A stretch of 64,000 nucleotides of DNA from Helianthus annuus (lineage: Eukaryota > Streptophyta > Magnoliopsida > Asterales > Asteraceae): assembly GCF_002127325.2 (NCBI RefSeq), contig NC_035435.2, positions 130,789,788 through 130,853,787 on the forward strand. Direction: 5' to 3'. Below are positions 55,703 through 64,000 of the stretch, in pieces. A program made the translations under genes and the position numbers. The stretch's first letter is position 1. The number at the start of each line of letters is the position of its first letter. A model generated the notes under the pieces. The model saw nothing but the letters and a program-made list of their open reading frames with translations, was not told the origin of the DNA and made no database searches.

Positions 55703-58700
55703 TGTAACACCTCGAATTTTTGTGTCCAATGATGTGTTCACACGTGTCATTTGTTTACACGTGGCATCTATAATAAATAAAGGACTAATTTTGACAAACC
55801 TTGAAAGTATATAAATTCGAGGGTTATAAATGTCAACAAGGGTAAATATACTGTATAGTATCCCTAAATAATGCTTAAACCTTCAAACGAATAAATTATA
55901 GATCGTACAAAAATAAAACGCGGAAGAAAGTGAGAGATTACAAACTACAGGGGTTAACTGTGCCAACATGTTTAATAATACCTCTGAGTGACCCTTTAAC
56001 GTTCCAAAGACTTTGTAACGGTATTATACCCTCACTAAAATAACATATATGAATTTCGCGAAGTTTCGTTACGAAACGAGAAAGTTACGATCGAATTCGT
56101 AGAAGAAGGGTTAAAAGCGTCAACAGTGAAAGTTAAGGCTTTCCAATATAATTAATAAATAAACCGGGGACTTAATAATGCGGGTAATTAACACAAGGCC
56201 CCTATCGGTAAATAACCGAGGGCCAAACCGCAAAGTTACCCCTTCAAAACCGAAAGGTCAGGTGAATCATTACGAAAGATTTCGTTATTAATGGCCAGAT
56301 TCAGTAATCATTACAAAAAGATTTAAAAATCCTGAAATCTTAACCTTAGGCGACCCGCGTGAAGTTTAAGCATTAGTTGAGGCGGGCCGCGAGCCTCTTA
56401 AATAACGCGTCTGTTATATGAACTTTAGGCGACCCGCGTAAAAGAAGCATGGAATGTCCATGCGGGCCGCGTAAAGTGCCCAGATGCAGAATTGTAGTAA
56501 CTACTTGGCTTTTGGACCATTTGAACGATCAAACCTTAATCAAAGAGGCATGGGCACCCTACAATTGACCCATATCACTCAGGGGACATCTACCCATCAT
56601 CATGATCAGTAGTAGCATGTTGTGTAATGATTTTAGGCCTTGTTCTTGGCTATAAATAGCACCATTGTGCTCATAACATTCACAACACCAAAACTCACTT
56701 CTCTGATCATTCTAAGTGCTCCCAAGCATTCTCTTCTGCTCTATAATCAAGAAACAACTTCTGTAAGTCGTTCATAACCATTATGGTTTCACATTTCCAT
56801 AGTTATAGCTCATAAACACAACCGTCGTAACTAACGGTTGTCATTGCAATATCTTGCAAATGGTTCAGTCTTATGACGAATCAAAAATGGTTATGAGTTG
56901 GTATTTATGTGGGTATTAAACCTCTAAAATGGTTCCCCCTGATCACCACTCTAACTATGTCAATTATCGAGTCAAACGTGCGGTTAAAAAGTCAACAGAA
57001 AGCTATTTTAGCAATTTAAGCATAATCTGTAATGTATATGTTATGGAACCTGTTTTGACAATCATAAAACATGATAATAAGTATATAAACATGTTTGCGC
57101 TCGTTTGAATCGATCATTTACTATATAGAACCGGTTCGGAGCCGAATATCGCAAAAGTTTGACTTTTGCTTTGACTTCAGTTCTGACCCGTTTTAGTGAG
57201 GTATAAATATACCCTAGGACTCTCTTAGGACCAGGTCACATGTTGGTATACGCCTCTGTGGTCGGTTCATGAGTTATCCGAGTCTTTTGCGCAATTCCGT
57301 CATTCGCCTAAAAGTTGACCGTAACGGCCTATTAAAATTAGAACGAGTAATTCGGACATGTGAACGGACCAAAACCTTGCTTGTTAAATTATAAGCATGT
57401 CCTTAAAGTTTCACGTCAATCCGAGGGCTAGAATGAGAGTTATGCTAAAAGGCGCACTTTTAAGAAAATTTTGTAATTAACGGCGCAATTAGCATAACGC
57501 CCATCTAACCCAAGTTTTCGTCACCAAAACTTTTACCCACTGTGGTAAAATAATATTTTGGGAATTTTAAAGATTTTTAATAATTTTTACCTTGCTCATA
57601 ACCTGCGGTTATGGCTACGGTTCGGTAAATACCGAATATGCCCTTTTCGGCCAAAACGGGAGTTCTACAAGGTCTTTTGACCCGATCCCAATTGCCACTG
57701 GTTTTAAATAATAAATAAAGTATTTTTAGCTTTATAAGCTGTTCGGGAAACTCAGATTTCCTGTAGAACTCGAAAAGCCTTTTTAAAGTCTTTAAAATGA
57801 CCGAAAAGCCCCTACGGGGCATAATATAAACTTAAACTCGTTACGGGCATTACGGAAGGTATCCTACTGATACCAAAATACCTTTAAGGCATATTGACTT
57901 AGGAAATGAGCGTACGACTCTTATGGTTAACCGTTTCGCCTATTTGCGCACACGGTACGGCCCACGGAACTAGTTTTCGTGCAATAGCCGATATGGGTCA
58001 AAGTATACTATTTGAACCCCAAAATCCAGAGTATGAACTATAAACCCATATAAAACAAGTCTCTGAACTTGTTGGGTCCAAATCATACTCCATTCTCGGT
58101 TTTCGCCTTTTCGTGCGAATTAACCATATCCATATATCGGAATCAACCGGTTTAAGCTACGGCTAATACAAGGACCGTTAGGATTCTAAGAGGTTAATTA
58201 AAACCTTCGTTCCAGATTAGGAGCCCCAGTAAAAGCTATCGGTGACTTGATCTAAATTAAGGATTAATACTTGCAAAGGTAAATACTTTTGACTTATTTC
58301 CCCTATGGGCTTGGGTTACGGTATATTACTACCGCTTGATTGAGCATTATATAATTCCATCGCTTAGGTGGTTAATTGATTAAATATGATCGGCTCATTT
58401 AAACAGTTTTGTTGCTTATAAGCCTTTGGGGGGTTTAATGACCGTTGTCCCGGATATCCTTGGCATCATTTTACGAAATGGCCACGACCATCGACATCTC
58501 GGTGTAGGCGTACACCCGGTATAAAGTGTCGACATTAAAACTAAAAGACGTAGCCGTTGGTTTTTATACTACGGTTTTACGCAAACGTGGTGTGTCTATA
58601 AATCTTTAACCCGGCACGACCCGGGCTACTAAACGCATAAAAGAACATGTAAAACGTTCACAAGATCATTATGAATTTTCCCAAGTTATAAAAGAGTTTG

Positions 58701-59098
58701 TGCCTTGTGCATTCAAATCAATTTTTAATAAACATTTTCAAATGTGTCAGTTGAATGTATTTACCAGTGTAAACTGACGTATTTTCCCCAAAAAGATTAA
58801 GTGCAGGTACCTAAACGAAATTGGCTGGTATTAGCTCCCTAGCGTCGGGATAAGCCTCGCAAGCTTGATTGCAGTATCTAATGGAACAATACTTTACCTG
58901 TATTTACGATCCACTGTGGATATTCAACTTCTGTAATACATTTTGATATTACAATCAGAGGTTGAAATTATATATTTTTAAATTATGCTTCCGCTGTGCA
59001 TTATATAATTGTGTGGTTTGACTATATTGTTGCCAACATCGTCACGGTAATCCCCCACCGGGCCCACCGGTGAGATACGTGGAGATCGGGGTGTGACA
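55703..59098 (+). repeat. 5' LTR of Ty3 family C (3396 bp)
   Basis: Starts TGTAACACCTCGAATT after the target, ends GGGGTGTGACA directly before the primer-site region. It contains hairpin pairs, a TATA box and a long transcribed part. No long frame of its own; the ORF on the opposite strand near 57.7 kb is chance. Confidence 0.9.
56345..56660 (+). promoter_or_regulatory. LTR C promoter: two GC-rich motif pairs and TATA box
   Basis: GGCGACCCGCGTGAAG (about 56349) pairs with GGCGGGCCGCGAG (about 56381). GGCGACCCGCGTAAAAG (about 56428) pairs with TGCGGGCCGCGTAAAG (about 56461). TATA (GGCTATAAATAGC) is at about 56648-56660. Compared with family A, the first motif of each pair has GACC in place of GGCC. 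Confidence 0.6.
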
Positions 59099-59101
59099 GG
59101 T

Positions 59102-59114
59102 TGGTATCAGAGCC
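59102..59114 (+). promoter_or_regulatory. primer binding site of Ty3 family C, initiator-Met tRNA
   Basis: TGGTATCAGAGCC, three bases after the LTR end. Confidence 0.93.
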
Positions 59115-59270
59115 AACATTGAGTGAATTAAACACTATCCTATTGTGTTTAATCTCAGTGACACAATTGCACATACTTGAGTCTAGACAAGAACTTAGGA
59201 CAAATTCGGATTAATACTCCTTTTTGTCTTTATTTTCGATTTGATTTTTAATAAGTTTTGGAGCAGGAAA

Positions 59271-60482
59271 ATGCCACCTGTTATATTCCGAGGAAGAGGA
59301 AGGGGACGTAGAGGCCGAGGAGAAATCGTGACACATCACGATCAAGAAGCTGGACCATCTGGTACAAGACATCCTTCGATGACACGGAGCGAAGAGCCAC
59401 AACGACGAAGAGATCTTTACGAACCAGCGAGGCATTCCACTTCGCACAGCTCAACGCCATCCTACCGGCACTCCTTTGGGCCAGACTCAGAAAATAATCC
59501 CAACAACCCACAACCTTCCTTCATACCTCTACAACGTTCGGTTTCGCACCGGAATTATGACGACCCTACTCCATACTACGTAGCTCAGTTTAATCCGGCT
59601 GACTACATACAGGAACCTTCAGGTTTTGTTCCACTAGGGCCACAAGACCATTTTTCTGAAGATCCCATGGAGGAAGATGAGGATCCAACTGAACCAGCTC
59701 GTGGTACGCCCACGCATCCGATAGAAGTATCTGATGGATCTTCATACCATGGTCCGCAGTATCAAGGCCCAGACAGCTTTATGGCCTTGTTTGACCGACA
59801 TGAGTGGTACAACACACCATCTCATCAGACAACGCAACCGAGACATCCACAGGATCCCTCTGAGGATTCACGCTTTGAGGCAGTTACGCCACCACCTCCG
59901 CCACCGGCACAACCAGCTATACCTGATCCGCCGAGGCGTAGGAGGACCAATGCTCGTATGTCTACACGAGGAGGAGGGGGTAACCACTTCAGCACTCCTC
60001 GACATTCTAGTAGTAGCCACTATCCGCCACTACATGAAGAAGGACCTTCAAGTCCTATACAGGAGGCGAACTCCGCACCTACTGCACGAAATTCGCCACC
60101 ATTTGGGTATGACCAACCCATACCAGCTTACACAGGTCCAACGGCTTACAACCCGTTCGAACCGTCACAAGCACAATACAACTACGGCTATGAGCGCGAC
60201 CCCTATGTGGTGTCGGCAAGATATAATGCGCGCTACCCTGACGGAGCACATGGAAACATGGGACCACCGGACTACTCAGCTCATGGGTATCCAATACCTC
60301 CCAGACCTCCAGTTCCACATCAAGCGCCACAACCACGATTTTCTCCTCCTGAACAGGAAGAAATACTCCATCGACTAGATCGTGTGGAGAGAGAGTTCGA
60401 GGAAGAAAAGAAAAGCCACCGAGGATTTCTCAAGGGCTTGGCGAATCTACTAAAGGGCAAAAAGAAGAAACGTGACCACTAG
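59271..60482 (+). CDS. leader ORF of Ty3 family C (403 aa, unknown function)
   Basis: Intact frame between primer site and gag. Start chosen at MPPVIFRGRGR; an in-frame Met lies ten codons upstream but in poor context. N-terminus is Arg/Gly rich (RGRGRGRRGRGE), like RNA-binding RGG segments. Residues 30-350 are Pro/Ser/His/Tyr rich and look disordered, with an acidic patch (EDPMEEDEDPTEPARG) and a polyproline run. The last 45 residues form a charged helix (EEILHRLDRVEREFEEEKK) ending in a Lys-rich tail (KGKKKKRDH). No catalytic motif, zinc knuckle or membrane segment. Position, composition and C-terminal helix parallel the family A leader ORF, although no residue alignment is evident. Function unknown; nucleic-acid or particle association is a guess. 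Confidence 0.75.
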   Translation: MPPVIFRGRGRGRRGRGEIVTHHDQEAGPSGTRHPSMTRSEEPQRRRDLYEPARHSTSHSSTPSYRHSFGPDSENNPNNPQPSFIPLQRSVSHRNYDDPTPYYVAQFNPADYIQEPSGFVPLGPQDHFSEDPMEEDEDPTEPARGTPTHPIEVSDGSSYHGPQYQGPDSFMALFDRHEWYNTPSHQTTQPRHPQDPSEDSRFEAVTPPPPPPAQPAIPDPPRRRRTNARMSTRGGGGNHFSTPRHSSSSHYPPLHEEGPSSPIQEANSAPTARNSPPFGYDQPIPAYTGPTAYNPFEPSQAQYNYGYERDPYVVSARYNARYPDGAHGNMGPPDYSAHGYPIPPRPPVPHQAPQPRFSPPEQEEILHRLDRVEREFEEEKKSHRGFLKGLANLLKGKKKKRDH

Positions 60483-61016
60483 CCCTTAATAGTAGTACTA
60501 CTGTAATTTCTACTTTGAAATAAGTCCCTGCGTGGACAACTTATCGTATTTCAGTCCCTACGTGGACTTATCTTTAGTCCTTGCATGGACACCTATCTTG
60601 AATTAGTCCCTGCGTGGACTTGTCACTTATTTTAAAACCTCTATGGAGGTATGTATTATTTGAAAGACCCGTTTAGGGCAATATGTAATTGTATTTGAGA
60701 TTTTGGAATGTATGTTATGAGTTTTGTTTTAATAGATATAAAAATAAATCAAAACCATTCCTTTTATATTGATCTGCCTAATAAGGAATCTTAAGGGGGT
60801 GAAACCTAGCTTGGGGTCTTTTAAGATCAGTCAAGATGGTACGACCTAGCTGAAAAGATTCTGATTCCCTGTTAACCTCTGTACTCATGTTAACATTCAT
60901 GGCAGATGTGATTCGTTATAATCACGCACGTCATTCTTATACAACAATCCTTTGAGGATTTCAAAACCCAACTAAATGATTTATAAATCGCGGGTTAAAT
61001 CACCAATGAAGGTGAT
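60483..61016 (+). other. spacer between leader ORF and gag, first part
   Basis: Noncoding. Contains the short hairpin-like tandem repeat listed separately. The rest is unremarkable. Confidence 0.5.
60521..60622 (+). repeat. degenerate tandem repeat, AGTCCCTGCGTGGAC, four copies
   Basis: Units of about 25-35 bp at 60522, 60552, 60577 and 60604. Each core (GTCC...GGAC) is a small inverted repeat. Confidence 0.8.
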
Positions 61017-61280
61017 CAATATTATTAAGACATCCAATTAGTGATGCAATGCCTACGGGCCAGTATTATAAAGACGTCCATTAGTGATGCAATGCCTACG
61101 GGCCAGTATTATTAAAACATCCATTAGTGATGTAGTGCCTACGGGCCAATATTATTAAAACATCCGTTAGTGGTGTAGTGCCTACGGGCCAGTACTATAA
61201 AACATCCATTTAGTGATGTAGTGCCTACGGGCCAACCATATTAAGACATCCATTAGAGGTGTAGTGCCTATGGGCCATAA
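61017..61280 (+). repeat. tandem repeat, about 42-bp unit, six copies
   Basis: Unit built on ACATCCATTAGTGATGTAGT then GCCTACGGGCCAGTATTATTAA. Units differ by a few substitutions. It lies just upstream of gag, where family A copy 2 has its TAA expansion. Confidence 0.92.
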
Positions 61281-61604
61281 TAATTGTCTTATAAAGACAA
61301 AAGGCAGTGGTAGTCTATGACTCTCTGTCAGAAGGAGATAAAAGAACTACGGTTCAATTCTCTATGCCTTTGATTCTCTGAAATCTCGGCTAATATTATA
61401 AAACATCATCATGATTAGGCCTTATGCCGCCAATACTATTTATATAGTCAGAATAGGATATATTCAGATCCTAATATTTAATGAAATAAAAAGTTAACCA
61501 AATATGGTCTCTGTACCATGGTTGACAAATTGTCATAAAAGACAATCATATAATAATCTCCTAAATTAAAATTTTGTTATCTTCTGTAACAGATTCAAGT
61601 TACA

Positions 61605-64000
61605 ATGGCGGATCCCAATGGAGAGAACAGCCACACGAATGAAGATGACTATGACAATGCGTCAGTACATTTGACAGGCGCACAACTGAAGGCTCTGATC
61701 AACAATGTTGTCCAGGCAGCAATTGATCGTCAAAATACTGAGTCTCAAGGCAGATCTGTGTCAAAACCACCCTCTAAACCAAAGACACACTCCAAACCAC
61801 CCTCTGAACCCAAGAAAGATGACGACAAGCACTCGTCTACTGAGCACAGCGTTCATCGCGAGAGAGAATATACTGATGCGTCTAGTGCTAAGGGTTGCAC
61901 CTACAAATACTTTGTATCATGCAAGCCCCGTGAATTTACAGGGGAGAAGGGTGCGGTTGATTGTATCACCTGGCTGGACGAGATGGACACGATTGTGGAC
62001 ATCAGCGGGTGCGCTGAGAGGGACGTGGTTAAGTTTGTGTCCCAGTCATTCAAAGGCGAGGCCCTGGCGTGGTGGAGAGCTCTGGTGCAGGCTTCAGGTA
62101 AGTCTGCCTTGTACAAAATGTCATGGGGGGAGTTTATTACCCTCATAAAAGAAAACTACTGCCCTCAGCACGAGGTTGAGAAGATTGAGGCTGATTTTGT
62201 CTCACTAGTGATGACAAACCTGGATTGTCAAGCTTATCTGACAAGCTTTAACACTATGTCACGCCTGGTGCCATATCTTGTGACACCAGAACCACGAAGG
62301 ATTGCCCGATTCATTGGGGGCTTAGAGCCGGCGATCAAGGCCAGCGTAAAAGCCTCTAGGCCAACCACCTTCAGGTCAGTTACTGACCTCTCCTTGTCTC
62401 TTACACTTGATGCTGTCCGTCTGAGGGCACAAAGGAGCAAGGAGGCTGAGAAGCGAAAGCGTGAGGATGATACCTCACGAAAGTCCGGTAAAAAGCACCG
62501 TGGAAACGGTGAGGGCAAGAAAGGGTCGGAGGCAAGGAAGGAGGGGCAAGCTGATGGAAGACCTTACTGCAAGGTCTGCAAGAAACCTCACTCCGGGAAG
62601 TGTAGGTTTGCGTCTGGTTCACAGTCGCAACAAAGGACTCCACCCTGTGGGCTATGCAAGTCCAAGGAGCATAAGACAGTGGAGTGCAAAAAGATAAAGG
62701 ACGCAACCTGCTTTAATTGCAATGAAAAGGGGCACATAAAGAGTAATTGCCCGAAGTATGCCAAGAAGGCGGAAGAGACTAAGAAGACAAATGCGAGAGT
62801 TTTTCGCTTGGATGCAAAGGAAGCGGTCAAGGACGACAATGTGCTTACAGGTACTTTTCTCGTAAATAATATATTTGCAAGAGTACTGTTCGATTCTGGC
62901 GCTGACAAGTCCTTTGTAGACCAGAAATTTAGCCAACTACTAAATATGCCAATCAAAACCCTAGACGTAAATTACGAAGTAGAGTTGGCAGACGGCACGA
63001 TAGAAACCGTCTCTACCGTTCTAGAAGGATGTGAAATATCCATTAGGAACCATTCTTTTCCTTTATCTCTACTTCCTTTCAAACTTGCGGGTTTTGACAT
63101 CGTGCTAGGCATGGACTGGTTATCCCATAACCAGGCCCAAATCATTTGCGGTAAAAGGCAAATAGTTTTAAAGACTCCGAGTGGTGAATCTCTTACCATT
63201 CGAGGGGATACGCATTACGGATTGCCCGAAGACGTATCTATGTTGAAAGCTTCAAGGTGTTTGAACAGAGGCTGTGTAATTTACATGGCTCAGGTGATAA
63301 TAGAAGAACCAAAGCCAAAGATCGAGGATCCTCCTGTCATTTCTGAATACCCCGAGGTTTTTCCTGAAGAACTACCTGGTTTGCCACCAGATAGACAAGT
63401 GGAGTTCAGAATTGACATCATTCCTGGAGCAGCTCCGATAGCAAGAGCACCTTACAGATTAGCGCCAACGGAAATGAAAGAACTGAGGACCCAGTTGGAT
63501 GAACTGCTGGCGAAAGGTTTTATCAGACCTAGTTCATCTCCCTGGGGAGCTCCTGTCCTATTTGTAAAGAAGAAGGACGGATCAATGCGGTTGTGCATCG
63601 ACTATAGAGAACTGAATAAAGTTACCATAAAGAATAGATATCCTTTACCAAGGATCAATGATCTATTCGATCAGCTGCAAGGAGCAAGCTACTTCTCCAA
63701 GATCGACTTAAGGTCGGGTTATCATCAACTAAGGGTCAGAGATGAAGATGTACACAAGACTGCATTTAGGACTCGCTATGGTCATTACGAGTTCCTAGTG
63801 ATGCCTTTTGGGCTCACAAATGCACCGGCTGCGTTCATGGATCTCATGAATCGCGTTTGCAAGCCGTACTTGGACAAATTCGTCATAGTCTTCATTGACG
63901 ATATCCTTATCTATTCCAAGAATCAAGCTGACCACGAGAAGCACCTCCGTTGCATTCTCAAATTACTACAGCGTGAGAAACTCTACGCCAAATTCTCGAA
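61605..64000 (+). CDS. gag-pol polyprotein of Ty3 family C (partial, open to window end)
   Basis: Start at [10 protein letters not shown]. The frame has no stop through 64000 (798 codons), so gag and pol are one continuous frame here. Retrotransposon gag homology lies at about residues 95-260 ([43 protein letters not shown]). Three Cys/His clusters follow at about 322-385, the last [14 protein letters not shown]. Protease [10 protein letters not shown] is near residue 428 and the conserved VLGMDWLS near 500. RT starts at [13 protein letters not shown] (about 585) with [11 protein letters not shown] (about 700), [12 protein letters not shown] (about 735) and catalytic [11 protein letters not shown] (about 762). 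All visible key residues are intact. Compared with the two family A copies, which carry six to seven breaks each, this one looks functional. RNase H and integrase lie beyond the window. Confidence 0.95.
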   Translation, partial: MADPNGENSHTNEDDYDNASVHLTGAQLKALINNVVQAAIDRQNTESQGRSVSKPPSKPKTHSKPPSEPKKDDDKHSSTEHSVHREREYTDASSAKGCTYKYFVSCKPREFTGEKGAVDCITWLDEMDTIVDISGCAERDVVKFVSQSFKGEALAWWRALVQASGKSALYKMSWGEFITLIKENYCPQHEVEKIEADFVSLVMTNLDCQAYLTSFNTMSRLVPYLVTPEPRRIARFIGGLEPAIKASVKASRPTTFRSVTDLSLSLTLDAVRLRAQRSKEAEKRKREDDTSRKSGKKHRGNGEGKKGSEARKEGQADGRPYCKVCKKPHSGKCRFASGSQSQQRTPPCGLCKSKEHKTVECKKIKDATCFNCNEKGHIKSNCPKYAKKAEETKKTNARVFRLDAKEAVKDDNVLTGTFLVNNIFARVLFDSGADKSFVDQKFSQLLNMPIKTLDVNYEVELADGTIETVSTVLEGCEISIRNHSFPLSLLPFKLAGFDIVLGMDWLSHNQAQIICGKRQIVLKTPSGESLTIRGDTHYGLPEDVSMLKASRCLNRGCVIYMAQVIIEEPKPKIEDPPVISEYPEVFPEELPGLPPDRQVEFRIDIIPGAAPIARAPYRLAPTEMKELRTQLDELLAKGFIRPSSSPWGAPVLFVKKKDGSMRLCIDYRELNKVTIKNRYPLPRINDLFDQLQGASYFSKIDLRSGYHQLRVRDEDVHKTAFRTRYGHYEFLVMPFGLTNAPAAFMDLMNRVCKPYLDKFVIVFIDDILIYSKNQADHEKHLRCILKLLQREKLYAKFS

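Larger units (their letters stand above)
55703..64000 (+). mobile_element. Ty3/gypsy family C, young-looking element running off the window
   Basis: 3396-bp 5' LTR (TGTAACACC ... GTGTGACA), primer site, intact leader ORF, two tandem-repeat zones, and gag-pol open to the window end. The five bases before it are ACATT, so the far end should be followed by ACATT. RT is clearly related to family A but distinct. The long LTR, initiator-Met primer and pol sequence fit Tekay/Del-type chromoviruses. Confidence 0.93.

Noticed and set aside
59734..60378. 214-residue frame overlapping the family C leader ORF
   Set aside because: Alternate frame of a Pro/His-rich gene; composition and lack of motifs mark it as a shadow.

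Overview
The window is a stretch of plant nuclear DNA, almost certainly from a eudicot and plausibly a composite (Asteraceae). The evidence for plant origin is a NAC transcription factor gene with the usual three-exon layout, Ty3 and Copia LTR retrotransposons primed by initiator-Met tRNA, MITEs and tRNA-derived SINEs. The family assignment is an inference from the style of the transposons and was not tested by a search. Only one host gene is visible, the NAC gene at 30887-32517. Nearly everything else is transposon, much of it nested.

Layout. (1) 1-14060, + strand: two degenerate copies of one Ty3 family (A), which looks like a Tekay/Del-type chromovirus. They are joined head to tail with no LTR between them, and are followed by one complete LTR and one 5'-truncated LTR. 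Each copy has an extra leader ORF upstream of gag. (2) 14061-17905: small DNA transposons. These are a hAT element with an 8-bp target duplication sitting inside an older inverted-repeat element, a Mutator-type palindromic MITE with a 9-bp duplication, and one copy of an interspersed repeat. (3) 17906-25718, - strand: a complete but internally deleted Ty3 element (B) with about 2.45-kb LTRs and a perfect TTATA target duplication. (4) 25719-30500: AT-rich DNA with MITE-like repeats and a short SINE. (5) 30500-32600: the NAC gene with a likely ABA-type promoter module and a small uORF. (6) 32600-36600: AT-rich spacer with a second Mutator-type MITE, a tRNA-derived SINE and a LINE relic. (7) 36600-49500: a gag-only relic split by a very young Copia element (Copia-1, - strand, 37908-49098, TSD GATGT, LTRs differing at one site in 641). 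(8) 49505-55702, + strand: a related older Copia element (Copia-2) that kept gag and the 3' noncoding region but lost pol. (9) 55703 to the window end, + strand: a Ty3 element (C) inserted into Copia-2. It has a 3.4-kb LTR, a leader ORF and a gag-pol frame that is open to the last base.

Three patterns stand out. Ty3 families A and C both carry a proline-rich, basic leader ORF between the primer binding site and gag, followed by an unstable tandem repeat. The LTRs of families A, B and C share a paired GC-rich hairpin motif upstream of the TATA box, although the rest of the LTR is largely diverged. Both Copia elements carry a dense array of a short palindromic word in LTR and leader, with a different word in each element. 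All functional readings of these patterns are inference.
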